Assembly: GCA_965203365.1 (NCBI GenBank)
Contig: OZ241878.1
Location: 434,001-498,000 of the forward strand
Source of the DNA: VYFG01 sp965203365
GTDB taxonomy: Bacteria > Pseudomonadota > Gammaproteobacteria > Arenicellales > Poriferihabitantaceae
Direction of reading: 5' to 3'
Length of the DNA: 64,000 bases
Positions 56,201 through 64,000 of the stretch are shown piece after piece (the stretch's first letter is position 1; each line of letters opens with the position of its first letter). Under the pieces are notes generated by a model. That model did not search any database and was not told where the DNA came from. It saw nothing but the letters and a program-made list of their open reading frames with translations. Both the position numbers and the translations under genes were made by a program.

Positions 56201-56426
56201 GGACGCCTATGGTTGGCGGGATATCCCCACGGAATGCGAGTTCTTGCTCGACTATGAAATCGACGAAGAAACGCAAGGAAAAAAGAAGCGACCCTGGCGC
56301 TATCGCTGGCCGGATGAGGTGCATGATGAAGTGCTCGCGCGTCTGCTGGCCTTGAACGCCCAGCGGGCTGACGAAGAGCGGTCCGCTGGTAAATCGACCC
56401 ACCCCCCGGCAAACCGGAGCGACTGA
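52905..56426 (+). CDS. drmMI: DISARM class 1 adenine methyltransferase DrmMI, main part
   Basis: An 1173-codon frame containing most of a type IIG/BREX-like N6-adenine methyltransferase. Motif I is DPATGSGAFLVE (D425 onward) and motif IV is NPPFAGKN (N663), the catalytic [N/D]PP[F/Y] of adenine methylases. The DIKVLDPATGSG and VVGNPPFAG context matches pfam13659-type enzymes used as DrmMI. The first ~25 residues before the THECIRLIYAPRG region are probably not real N-terminus, because the gene seems to begin at 52478 and to be split by a frameshift. In DISARM the methylase marks host DNA as self. It ends 4 bases before drmA. Confidence 0.85.
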   Translation: MPPIMPVSSVCCVRPGWPSGCLCTHECIRLIYAPRGESSGYLTFVFSQMAQPAGRPILAALDMLLSAEALFLSATPACLPSLLTESRNAQAEVSTQLSRQVLAALHELLRGFHVADTRGSGTVTTLAHRDPMHLYGGLITTLMRLVFVLYAEDRGLMPDHPVYQQHYSLGGLFNRLRMDAAAWPDTMDQRFGAWAQLLALFRLVYGGGRHDHFHFVARRGALFDPDRFSFLEGREEGGAPEIPMVPDATIWKILQSLVMLKGERLSYRTLDVEQIGSVYEAIMGFRVEMTTGHSIAIKSPKKTGAAVIIDLDQLLNTEPKKRAKALKDQTDRNLASNDLTALQEASAHSDLVAALDRHVDRDVTPDLVPVGVPVLQPTDERRRSGSHYTPRTLTEPIVSEALRPIWQRLGPDARPEAILDIKVLDPATGSGAFLVETCRQVSARLVQAWAIHGRPMDLAVDEDELVHARRLVAQHCLYGVDRNPMAIELARLSIWLVTLAHHHEFTFIDHALRHGDALVGLTRRQIEGFHWKADESGFQFHMDFLVGRDRVKEVFALRHLIRETGVEMPEQELREILNEADKEQRPLRDIANLVLRAFFEGAKPKERESKLATYRTLANSVIQANNSEYSLTSNLPVTPFHWELEFPEVFDRENAGFDAVVGNPPFAGKNTVAGANPPNYPDWLKQMHAESHGNSDLVAHFFRRSFDLIREGGALGLIATNTISQGDTRSTGLRWICQNGGEIYRVVRRLKWPGEAAVVVSVVHVAKGAHPGPYRLDGKEVDRITAFFFHDGGHEDPVRLTANENKSFVGSYILGMGFTFDDTDRKGVATPLSEMDRLIETNPDNQAVIFPYMGGEEVNTHPTHGHHRYVINFRDWPLRRADLGETWQAANEDKRWDWRRTGIVPLDYPESVAADWPDLLAIVERYVKPIRDIQKREALRERWWHYAEKRPGLYSTIQDLDRALVTSMVSQHRSFTFLPMGLVYAMTMIVFPFDTYAAFCALQSRPHEIWARFFGSSLEDRLRYTPSDCFETFPFPAGWDTHPDLEMVGKSYYDFRAKWMVGHNEGLTQIYNRFHDPNETEPQVSRLRELHAEMDRAVLDAYGWRDIPTECEFLLDYEIDEETQGKKKRPWRYRWPDEVHDEVLARLLALNAQRADEERSAGKSTHPPANRSD
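52975..52977 (+). other. Putative frameshift site in drmMI
   Basis: A CCC run where the upstream frame (from 52478) and the downstream frame (52905 ORF) must be joined. Removing one C gives a continuous reading ...GLLVYHECIRLIYAPRGE... across the junction. It may be a real mutation or an assembly/sequencing indel. Confidence 0.7.
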
Positions 56427-56430
56427 ATCC

Positions 56431-59400
56431 ATGACCGTTTCGACCCAAACCGCCCTGGCCGACAGCGCGGCGGTCCGTGACTACCTGATGGTGGCTCTGC
56501 GACAAGACCTGATCGGCCCGGGTATCGACGACGAATTCTTGCAGCAGGAAAAGCTGCTGGAAGCCCCCTCCCGAGCATATCTGACCGGTTTTCTGGTGCC
56601 GTCAGGCGCCCCGCCAGAGCAGCGGGCCCGGGATCTGGAGGAAGAACCGGACCAGCCGGGTGAACCGGCACACGGTGCGGATGACGGCAAGGCGCCGGAG
56701 CGCGGCAGCGGCAAGCGGGTCTACCTGCCATCGTCCATGGGACTGAGTGTGCTCCTGGAGCCTCTGACCGCTCGACTGGAGATCACGCTGCACTGGGGCG
56801 ACTATGCGCCGCAGGAGATGGAGGCGAATCGACCAGAGGAGGAGGCGAACCCCATCGCCGACGATCGAACGGACAAGCCCGTTCGCCCCCGTCGTTCGGT
56901 ATGGGTTCGCAGTCCGCATACGTCCCGGGTGACGTTTGACCTCGCCTCGTTCGAGTGGGGACAACCCACAACGCAGAGTGTTCCGGAAAGTGAGGGTCTG
57001 GAAGCGGTCTGTCTGGTGCGACAAACCCGGTTGCACCGATCCGAGGAGATCGTGGACGCTTTGGCCGCCTCGGTGTTTGTGGTCAACCGGCGAACGGCCA
57101 TCGAGGGTGACCTGGCCGACACCCGCTTCGCCTTTCAGGTGGAAATGACGGTCGAGTCGGATCGACCCTTCCTGAAACGCTATGACCCCCGTGGCTTGAA
57201 GAGTGAGGATTGGGATGAGCGACTGGCCGACCTGCATTATCGGGATGTGGCCGAGTATGCCGTCGGACACAATGTCTCGGTGCGGGCGGACGGGCGGGAC
57301 GGCGAATGCCGCCAGGTACGCACGACATGGACCCCGGTGGCGGCTGTGGAGCGGGTCGAGTCCGCCGGGATTCCCCAGGTTGAGTTTGGCATGGAGGCAT
57401 TGGGGACACTCTCGGACAGCGCAGAGGCCCAGCGTCGGCTGGAACCGTTGATCAGCGCATACCGAGCCTGGATTCAGGCCGAAGACGAGAAGGCACAGAC
57501 CCTTGCCGGTCGACGCCGAGAAGTGGCGGATGAGCTGGTTCGCCGAGCCAATGTGGCCTGCCAACGAATGGAGGCGGGGATCGATCTTCTGGACATCCCG
57601 GACGTATGGGAAGCGTTTCGCATCGCCAATCGGGCCATGGCCGCGGCAGCCAGAAGACGCATCGCCCAAGAGCAGGACAGTGCTCCAGCGACGATGGATC
57701 CCCCGCGGTGGCGACCGTTCCAGCTCGCCTATCTCCTGATGAACCTTCGCGGCATCGCCGAGCCGACCCACGTTGACCGCGAAATGGTCGACCTCCTGTT
57801 CTTCCCCACCGGTGGAGGCAAGACGGAGGCCTATCTCGGTCTGGCGGCGTTCACCCTGGTCCTGCGTCGCCTGCGCGACCCGGATCCGATACATCGCGGG
57901 TTGTCCGTGCTCATGCGCTACACACTCCGGCTTCTGACCCTGGATCAGCTGGGTCGTGCGGCGGCCTTGATGTGTGCGCTTGAGCTGGAACGCGAGGCGG
58001 ACCCGAGCCGTCTGGGCAACTGGCCCTTTGAGATTGGCCTTTGGGTGGGACGAGCCGCCACCCCCAACCATATGGGGCAGAAGGGGCACCGTTCCGACCA
58101 GACCGCTCGCACCAAGGCCCTGCGCTTTTCGCGTGATACCACGCAGGATCCGCCCCTGCCGCTGGAACAATGTCCCTGGTGTGGTACGAAATTTGGCAAG
58201 CGTTCCTTCCAGTTGTATCCGGATATCCATCATCCCACCGATCTATGGGTATTCTGCGCCAATCGACATTGCGATTTCTCGGGCAATCGCCATCTGCCCA
58301 TAGTCGCGGTGGATGAGCCCATCTACCGGCGCTTGCCAGCGTTCTTGATCGCGACCGTGGACAAGTTTGCCGCCCTGCCGTGGACCGGTGAGACCGCCGG
58401 CTTCTTTCGGGGCGGTGACCCAGATCACCCGCGTCCCCCCGACCTCATCATTCAGGACGAACTGCACCTTATTTCTGGCCCACTGGGCACGATGGCCGGG
58501 CTCTATGAAACCGCCATTGATCAGCTGTGCCAGCGCCAGATTGATGGTCAGACTGTCTCGCCCAAGATTGTTGCGTCGACCGCGACCGTTCGTTTGGCCC
58601 AACAACAGATTCGGGCCCTGTTTGGTCGCCAATCCGTGGCAGTCTTTCCATCTCCGGGCATCGACCGGCAGGATGCCTTCTTTGCCAGGCAGGCCTCACG
58701 GGACGAGGTGCATCCCCGGCTGTATCTCGGCATTGCGGCCCAGGGCCGCGGACCGAAACTGATTTTTCTGCGCTGCGCCATCACCTTGATGGCGGCGGCC
58801 CAGGTGGCCTGGGACGCTGCATCTCAAGCCGGTTCCCCCAATCCGGCGGATCCCTATATGACCGTCGTGGCCTACTTCAATGCCTTGCGGGAACTGGGCA
58901 GTGCGCGCCGCATCGTCGAGGATGAGATCAGTTCCCGTCTTCAGACCTACGGGCAGGAAAAGCGCCTCAATGGATTGGTGGAGCCATTTGTCGGCAGAAA
59001 GATCGCGTTCGAGCCCGTGGAGCTGACTTCGCGGGTCAGCACCGCCTTGGTGGCCGATGCCAAACGTCGGCTCTCGCTGGATTTCGGGCAACGGGAGCGG
59101 GTGGATATCGCGCTGGCGACCAATATGATTTCGGTCGGGCTCGATATCTCCCGACTTGGACTGATGCTTGTCTCTGGTCAGCCCAAGTCCACTTCGGAAT
59201 ACATTCAGGCCACCAGCCGCGTGGGTCGGGATGCCGAGCGCCCGGGACTCGTGGTCACCCTCCTCAATATGCACCGACCGCGTGATCGTTCCCATTACGA
59301 GCGATTCACGGCGTGGCATGAATCATTTTATCGAGGGGTGGAGGCCACCGGGGCGACCCCATTCGCTCCCCGGGCGCTGGATCGGGGGCTGCCGGCGGTC

Positions 59401-59817
59401 ACGATCGCCTTGGCCCGACTCGGGATTCCTCAACTGACAGGCCTGCCAGCCGCCAGCGCGGTCGAGCGGTTTGGCCCACAGACCAAAACCCTCGCCAAGG
59501 CGATCGGTGAGCGGGCTCAAGGTCATGCCACTGGGTTGCCTGACCATTTTGGTGATCATGTCACCCAGCGGGTGCAGAGCCTGATCGACGACTGGGCCGC
59601 GCTGGCCGAACAGGCGGCTCAGGACGGTGTGACATTTGGCTACACCAGTGGCCGTGATGATCGGATTTCGGTGCCGCTGTTGCGGGAGATGATTGATCCG
59701 GACCGCGCCACCCTGAGCCACAAGGCGCTTCAGTTTCGCGCTCCCCGTTCACTGCGGGATGTGGAGCCCTGTGTGCTGCTTGGCATCAAGACCCCCGAAG
59801 GACAGGACATCCCATAA
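56431..59817 (+). CDS. drmA: DISARM helicase DrmA
   Basis: A 1128-residue protein with a superfamily 2-type helicase core. Walker A FPTGGGKT lies at 458-465 and DELH at 676-679, followed by ASTATV. Zn-finger-like Cys pairs lie between them (CPWCGTKF, CANRHCDF). A C-terminal helicase domain shows ATNMISVGLDISRLG and QATSRVGRD. DrmA is a core DISARM protein with helicase and DUF1998-linked roles and is conserved in both DISARM classes together with DrmB and DrmC. It starts 4 bases after drmMI, so the genes are clearly one operon. Confidence 0.9.
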   Translation: MTVSTQTALADSAAVRDYLMVALRQDLIGPGIDDEFLQQEKLLEAPSRAYLTGFLVPSGAPPEQRARDLEEEPDQPGEPAHGADDGKAPERGSGKRVYLPSSMGLSVLLEPLTARLEITLHWGDYAPQEMEANRPEEEANPIADDRTDKPVRPRRSVWVRSPHTSRVTFDLASFEWGQPTTQSVPESEGLEAVCLVRQTRLHRSEEIVDALAASVFVVNRRTAIEGDLADTRFAFQVEMTVESDRPFLKRYDPRGLKSEDWDERLADLHYRDVAEYAVGHNVSVRADGRDGECRQVRTTWTPVAAVERVESAGIPQVEFGMEALGTLSDSAEAQRRLEPLISAYRAWIQAEDEKAQTLAGRRREVADELVRRANVACQRMEAGIDLLDIPDVWEAFRIANRAMAAAARRRIAQEQDSAPATMDPPRWRPFQLAYLLMNLRGIAEPTHVDREMVDLLFFPTGGGKTEAYLGLAAFTLVLRRLRDPDPIHRGLSVLMRYTLRLLTLDQLGRAAALMCALELEREADPSRLGNWPFEIGLWVGRAATPNHMGQKGHRSDQTARTKALRFSRDTTQDPPLPLEQCPWCGTKFGKRSFQLYPDIHHPTDLWVFCANRHCDFSGNRHLPIVAVDEPIYRRLPAFLIATVDKFAALPWTGETAGFFRGGDPDHPRPPDLIIQDELHLISGPLGTMAGLYETAIDQLCQRQIDGQTVSPKIVASTATVRLAQQQIRALFGRQSVAVFPSPGIDRQDAFFARQASRDEVHPRLYLGIAAQGRGPKLIFLRCAITLMAAAQVAWDAASQAGSPNPADPYMTVVAYFNALRELGSARRIVEDEISSRLQTYGQEKRLNGLVEPFVGRKIAFEPVELTSRVSTALVADAKRRLSLDFGQRERVDIALATNMISVGLDISRLGLMLVSGQPKSTSEYIQATSRVGRDAERPGLVVTLLNMHRPRDRSHYERFTAWHESFYRGVEATGATPFAPRALDRGLPAVTIALARLGIPQLTGLPAASAVERFGPQTKTLAKAIGERAQGHATGLPDHFGDHVTQRVQSLIDDWAALAEQAAQDGVTFGYTSGRDDRISVPLLREMIDPDRATLSHKALQFRAPRSLRDVEPCVLLGIKTPEGQDIP

Positions 59818-59822
59818 GCCCC

Positions 59823-61634
59823 ATGACAGACAACATACTCCGCCAAAGCCAATTGATCACGACCTATGGTCCCGGTGCGATGGTCGACCTGCCCGATTAT
59901 TCGGTCATCGTCTCTGGCCTGCAGGAATGGTCCCATCGGTGTCGCGAGAAGATCGAAGAGCCCCGATTGACTGCCAAGTTGCGTCGGCTGCTGGACATTC
60001 CCGAGCTGGAATTGTGGACGCCGCCGCGTCATGAAGAAGCTGCGCGACAGGTGGCGACCGTGGGAGGCCGCATCTTTCCGACCTGGTTCATTGTGAAGGA
60101 ATCCTGCCGTTCGCCCCGCCATCCCCACTGGCATCGTCGACGATTGGTGCGCTATCACCATCTGTCGAGAATGCGATTTCGGGATGACCAGGATGGCAAG
60201 TCGAAGCCGGTGGTGCCGGTCCGATTCGTCTGTGGTTGTCGGCGTGGACACATTGACGATATCGACTGGCGACGGTTTGTCCACCCGATCGGAAAAACCT
60301 GCCACCGTCCGCTGTGGCTGGAAGAGCGCGGGACAGGCGCCGATATCAGCGACATTTTCTGTGTGTGTGATTGTGGTGAGGAGCGGTCGCTGTATGAAGC
60401 CTCCATACTCGGCACCGGTGCTCTGGGTCAGTGTGAGGGCAAGCGGCCTTGGATCGGTCAGCATGCCAAGGAAAGCTGCGGCGAACCCTATCGGTTGCTG
60501 GTGCGCACCGCGAGCAATGCCTACTTTCCGCAGAATATGAGTGTCATTTCACTACCCGAAACCGACAGCCAGTTGGCGGAGAGGGTGGCCCGATATTACA
60601 GACTCCTGAAAGGGGCAGACGAATTTGGCATGCTGTCGAGCTTCAGAACCATTACAGAACTCAATGCGGCATTTGAAGGCACGGATGACGATAGCGTGTT
60701 GGCTGAATACCGCCGCCAAAAAGGTGGGGGAGAAGAGGATGGGCGTTCGGTCAAGGCCGCCGAATTCGATCTGCTCAACCAAGGCCGAGATATGCTCGGT
60801 CAAGACGATTCGCGCTCGCGATTTCACGCCCAAACGTTACCTCGTTCAGATTGGGATCCAGATCAAGACAGCGATCTTTCTCCTATCGAACGGGTCGTAC
60901 TGGTCCATCGGCTGCGTGAAGTGGTGGCCCTGCTGGGGTTTACCCGGTTTGAGGCGATCAGTCCCGACAAGGACGGCGAGCTGGACTATCAGGTCATCCG
61001 GGCGTCGCTGGCGGAAACTCCCACCTGGTTGCCGGCGGTGGAGAACCGGGGGGAGGGGATTTTTCTGTCGTTCAGCGCACAAGCGATTGAGGACTGGCTG
61101 ACGAAACCCGGTGTGCAGCAACGTGGGCAACGGATCCTGGCGGGTTGGAAAGTCTGGGCGGCGGAACATCACCGCGCCGAGGATGATTTTCCCGGCCTGC
61201 CGTACATGATGCTGCACTCGCTGTCGCATCTGCTGATGACGTCCATTGCGCTGGACTGCGGCTATCCCGCCAGTTCGCTGCGCGAACGGGTCTATTCGGT
61301 CGACAGCGGCTATGGCGTGTTGATCTACACGGGCTCGTCCGATTCGGAAGGCACATTGGGGGGACTGATCGAGGCCGGGCGTCGACTTCGCCTGCATATT
61401 CGACGCGCCCTGGAGGATGGCCGGTTGTGTTCGAATGACCCGGTATGCGCAGATCATAGTCCAGACTCCCAACTTGAGGGACGATCGTTACTCGGAGCCG
61501 CCTGTCATGGCTGTCTCTTGATCGCTGAAACGAGCTGTGAGCAACGCAACGATTTTCTGGACCGCGCTCTGGTGGTGCCGACCGTCTCCGTACCAGATGC
61601 CGCATTCTTCCCTCTCGACATGTCCCAATCGTGA
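59823..61634 (+). CDS. drmB: DISARM protein DrmB (DUF1998)
   Basis: A 603-residue protein with the DUF1998 region around LPYMMLHSLSHLLMTSIALDCGYP (about residue 465). Cys/His clusters in the first half (CGCRRGHIDDIDW, CHRPLWL, CVCDCGEE) and near the end (CHGCLLIAETSCE) resemble zinc-binding sites. DUF1998 is the signature of DrmB, which forms the DrmAB complex with DrmA that binds and blocks incoming DNA. The gene starts 5 bases after drmA and its stop overlaps the GTG start of drmC by 4 bases. Confidence 0.9.
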   Translation: MTDNILRQSQLITTYGPGAMVDLPDYSVIVSGLQEWSHRCREKIEEPRLTAKLRRLLDIPELELWTPPRHEEAARQVATVGGRIFPTWFIVKESCRSPRHPHWHRRRLVRYHHLSRMRFRDDQDGKSKPVVPVRFVCGCRRGHIDDIDWRRFVHPIGKTCHRPLWLEERGTGADISDIFCVCDCGEERSLYEASILGTGALGQCEGKRPWIGQHAKESCGEPYRLLVRTASNAYFPQNMSVISLPETDSQLAERVARYYRLLKGADEFGMLSSFRTITELNAAFEGTDDDSVLAEYRRQKGGGEEDGRSVKAAEFDLLNQGRDMLGQDDSRSRFHAQTLPRSDWDPDQDSDLSPIERVVLVHRLREVVALLGFTRFEAISPDKDGELDYQVIRASLAETPTWLPAVENRGEGIFLSFSAQAIEDWLTKPGVQQRGQRILAGWKVWAAEHHRAEDDFPGLPYMMLHSLSHLLMTSIALDCGYPASSLRERVYSVDSGYGVLIYTGSSDSEGTLGGLIEAGRRLRLHIRRALEDGRLCSNDPVCADHSPDSQLEGRSLLGAACHGCLLIAETSCEQRNDFLDRALVVPTVSVPDAAFFPLDMSQS

Positions 61635-62425
61635 CGGGATTTGAAGCCCTGATGGCGGTGGGTCGCAGCGACATCCTCCATCTCGCCAGTCTGATGGAAG
61701 CCGGTCACCTGATCTCGCCATTCGGTGAGCTGGCTTTGCGTCACCATCTCCGGGATGACCACACAGCGGCCGTAGCAGAGTTTTTCAGGCAACTGGACCA
61801 TCAAGGAATGACCGCCACACAGATCGCCTTGCTATTGCGGGCATTTGTGGCGGGTCAGGTAAACAATGAGCAATCTCACTCCACTGAGGTGGTTATCAGT
61901 GGACCCGATATGCCGGGCACGGCTCGTGAGACTGGCGTCGTGATGCGACAACTGTTCAACGAGGTACAGCGTCACATACTGGTGGTGGGCTTTGTGGTCA
62001 ATCAGGGAAAGTCCGTGTTCAGCGTACTGGCTGAACGTCTGGATAACGACCATTCGATTCAGGCGAAACTTTGCATTGATGTGCGCCGGGAACATGGCAA
62101 TACCACTGAAACCGACGGGATTGTGCGACGCTTTGCGCAGGATTTCGTTCGTTATCAATGGCCCGGTGACCGGCTGCCGGAGGTATACTACGACCCGCGG
62201 TCCCTGGATCCGACCCAGCACAAGAGAAGCGCATTACACGCTAAGTGCGTCTCAATCGATGGGCAGGCGGCGTTGGTGACTTCCGCCAACTTCACGGAGG
62301 CTGCTCAGCAGCGCAACATTGAACTGGGTGTGCTGATTCGCTCCAGAGACATTGCTCGTCGGATTGAAGAGCATTTCACCCACCTCATTCAAGGATCGCA
62401 TCTGGTTCGACTGATCCTGTCGTAA
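61631..62425 (+). CDS. drmC: DISARM phospholipase D-family protein DrmC
   Basis: A 264-residue protein with one PLD-type HKD motif (H203-x-K205, then D210, followed by GQAALVTSANFTEAAQQRNIELGV). A single HKD per chain implies dimerisation, as in other PLD nucleases. DrmC is the third core DISARM gene. It starts with GTG overlapping the drmB stop (GTGA). In the described systems its role is accessory and not essential for all phages. It ends the DISARM operon. Confidence 0.88.
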   Translation: MTGFEALMAVGRSDILHLASLMEAGHLISPFGELALRHHLRDDHTAAVAEFFRQLDHQGMTATQIALLLRAFVAGQVNNEQSHSTEVVISGPDMPGTARETGVVMRQLFNEVQRHILVVGFVVNQGKSVFSVLAERLDNDHSIQAKLCIDVRREHGNTTETDGIVRRFAQDFVRYQWPGDRLPEVYYDPRSLDPTQHKRSALHAKCVSIDGQAALVTSANFTEAAQQRNIELGVLIRSRDIARRIEEHFTHLIQGSHLVRLILS

Positions 62426-62765
62426 CCCATGTCGGCCAGAAAACCCTGTGATGACCCACCATGGCGTGGGGTGAAGCCGACTCGGGCCATTTCAATGGGG
62501 GGCCTGATGGAACCCGACACCGACCTCTTCCTCATCAAGGTACCTTGCCCATCGTGGGGCGCAATGACGGGTCACCTCAACTGGAGTCCAACCGAAAACC
62601 TAACACATATCCATTCCCCTACCGGACCGGCTACCGGTACAATGGGGGATCGTCGTCGCCGTTATGGCTGAGAGCCTGCCCCATGATGGCCGTTGAACTT
62701 GGAGGGGTGGGGTCAGTCGTCGCTGCGGTAAGATCAATTTCCAACGGCTTTTGGGGAGTTCAGAT
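62426..62765. other. Intergenic region after DISARM, no gene recognised
   Basis: 340 bases. No terminator hairpin, repeat, tRNA or attachment-site-like sequence is evident at this right border of the DISARM locus. A promoter for the downstream hydrolase should be here. Confidence 0.45.
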
Positions 62766-64000
62766 ATGAATACACCGAATCGGATTGAAGTGGATGCGGA
62801 TCGCTTGTGGCAGTCCCTGATGGACATGGCCAGGATCGGAGCGACGGACAAGGGCGGAGTCTGCCGGCTCGCCATGACCGATCTGGATCAGGAGGGGAGA
62901 AACCTGCTGTTGGAATGGTGCCGCCCTTTGGGCTGTCGCCATGCCCTGGATCGGGCCGGCAACCTGTTCATCCGACGGCCCGGCCAAGACGACACCCTCC
63001 CGGCGGTCATGACGGGCAGTCATCTGGACAGTCAGCCCACCGGGGGTCGGTTTGACGGGGTGTATGGGGTGCTCGCCGGCCTGGAGGTGTTCCGGGCCTT
63101 GGCGGATCAGGGCGTGACGACCCGGGCGCCACTGGAACTGGCGGTCTGGAACAATGAGGAAGGCTGCCGATTCTCTCCCCCCATGATGGGGTCAGGCGCC
63201 TATGCGGGGGTGTTCGAACTGGATTGGGTCTATGCCCTGAAAGACGAGCAGGGTCGGACGGTGGGAGAGGAGTTGGAGCGATTGCAATGGGTCGGGGAAG
63301 GATTGGGTGACCGCTCTGTCGATGCCTATTTCGAGGCCCACATCGAGCAGGGCCCGGTGCTGGAGAACGAGGCCAAGACCATCGGCGTGGTGACCGGGGG
63401 CCATGGGCAACGCTGGTATGAACTGAATGTGTACGGACAGGAAGCCCATGCGGGACCGACCCCGATGCCGCTGCGAAAGGATGCCTTGGTCTGTGCGTCC
63501 GAGATGATCGGCACCGTCAATCGTCTGGGGCATGATCATGCGCCCGACGCGGCCTTGACCTGCGGCTTGATCAAGGTGATTCCGGGCAGTCGCAATGTGA
63601 TTCCGGGACATGTCTGGGTGACCATCGACACCCGGCACCCGGAAGATCAGGTCCTGTCGACCATCGAGCAGTCTCTGCGCGAGCGTTTCGATGCCATTGC
63701 CGAACGGCATGGATGTCGTTATGACCTGTCCGTCTTCTGGGTGTCACCGTCAACGGCATTCGACCCGGACTGTGTCGATCTGGTCCGACAAGGGGCGCAG
63801 CGGGGAGGCTACGGTCACCGCGATATCATCAGTGGGGCCGGGCATGATGCGATCTACATGGCGCGAAAAGTGCCCACGGCGATGATCTTCGTGCCCTGTG
63901 AAGGCGGGATCAGTCACAACGAGATCGAGAACGCGCAACCGGCGGATTTGGGGGCTGGTTGTCAGGTGCTGCTGGAGGCCATGGTAGCCCGGGCGGGAAC
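62766..64000 (+). CDS. M20-family carbamoylase/allantoate amidohydrolase-type hydrolase, 3' end cut
   Basis: The frame runs from ATG 62766 (GGGAG about 9 bases upstream) to the window end: 411 complete codons, so only a few C-terminal residues can be missing. It shows the HyuC/AllC family metal ligands H86 and D97 (TGSHLDSQPTGGRFDG), E132 (NNEEGCRF), H192 (AHIEQGP) and a late His (GISHNEIE). GQEAHAGPTPM is the substrate-binding dimer segment. Family members hydrolyse N-carbamoyl amino acids, ureidopropionate or allantoate, releasing ammonia and CO2. The true substrate cannot be read from sequence. It faces the same direction as DISARM, without overlap. Confidence 0.88.
   Translation, partial: MNTPNRIEVDADRLWQSLMDMARIGATDKGGVCRLAMTDLDQEGRNLLLEWCRPLGCRHALDRAGNLFIRRPGQDDTLPAVMTGSHLDSQPTGGRFDGVYGVLAGLEVFRALADQGVTTRAPLELAVWNNEEGCRFSPPMMGSGAYAGVFELDWVYALKDEQGRTVGEELERLQWVGEGLGDRSVDAYFEAHIEQGPVLENEAKTIGVVTGGHGQRWYELNVYGQEAHAGPTPMPLRKDALVCASEMIGTVNRLGHDHAPDAALTCGLIKVIPGSRNVIPGHVWVTIDTRHPEDQVLSTIEQSLRERFDAIAERHGCRYDLSVFWVSPSTAFDPDCVDLVRQGAQRGGYGHRDIISGAGHDAIYMARKVPTAMIFVPCEGGISHNEIENAQPADLGAGCQVLLEAMVARAG

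Noticed and set aside
56602..58233. 543-codon minus-strand frame opposite drmA
   Set aside because: Antisense shadow of drmA; no protein-like motifs.
1..64000. CRISPR array, tRNA, rRNA, insertion sequence or integrase
   Set aside because: None seen on reading; no spaced repeats, cloverleaf-like sequence or transposase/integrase motif was recognised.

Overview
The window is a 64 kb piece of a GC-rich bacterial chromosome with no rRNA, tRNA, CRISPR array or insertion sequence that I could recognise. A gammaproteobacterium is the best guess. It has a full-length family B DNA polymerase II (polB), a LexA repressor, a small acidic protein resembling the PA3496 family, a GbuA-type guanidinobutyrase, and both a class I and a class III-like PHA synthase, a mix known from purple-sulfur-bacterium relatives and some marine symbionts. 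The finer placement is inference only.

Layout. 1-3.9 kb: the end of purK, a Rieske oxygenase, a DUF445 membrane protein and lexA. 4.0-14.5 kb: a nitrogen/osmolyte block with a guanidinobutyrase, a dimethylglycine-dehydrogenase-like flavoprotein overlapping an MttB-family methyltransferase, an MBL-fold hydrolase, and a three-gene glycine betaine/proline-type ABC importer with a fused double permease. 14.9-21.3 kb: a Tat-exported multicopper oxidase, a flavodoxin-like protein, a secreted Sel1-repeat protein, cytochrome c' with a b561-type cytochrome, and a PEP-mutase/ICL family enzyme. 22.2-26.6 kb: a small acidic protein, a second MttB-family protein and a DUF3604 protein. 26.6-33.7 kb: a minus-strand phyH-mcd-matB operon (malonate/malonyl-CoA), polB, and a second phyH. 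33.8-41.6 kb: a PHA locus with a short phaE plus class III-like phaC, phaB and class I phaC on the minus strand, phaR, a second phaB, the phasin gene phaP, and an alpha/beta hydrolase. 42.1-43.6 kb: an AAA-ATPase/PD-(D/E)XK protein. 43.9-49.1 kb: heterotetrameric sarcosine oxidase soxBDAG. 49.2-62.4 kb: a class 1 DISARM anti-phage locus (drmD-drmMI-drmA-drmB-drmC). 62.8 kb to the end: a nearly complete M20-family carbamoylase/allantoate amidohydrolase-type enzyme.

How the parts fit. The ABC importer, Rieske oxygenase, DMGDH-like flavoprotein, two MttB homologues and SoxBDAG suggest stepwise demethylation of glycine betaine or related methylamines to glycine. The guanidinobutyrase and carbamoylase add further nitrogen scavenging. 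Carbon could be stored as PHA; three near-palindromic TTGTGCA-type sites overlap the phaC, phaB and phaP promoters and are strong candidates for PhaR operators.

Most notable points: (i) the DISARM operon has an apparent 1-base frameshift in its methyltransferase gene at about 52,975; (ii) there are three PhaR-like operators, two of them identical over 17 bases in opposite orientation; (iii) an uncharacterised MttB-DUF3604 pair; (iv) an unusual phyH-mcd-matB operon; (v) a perfect 8-bp inverted repeat covers the lexA start codon.
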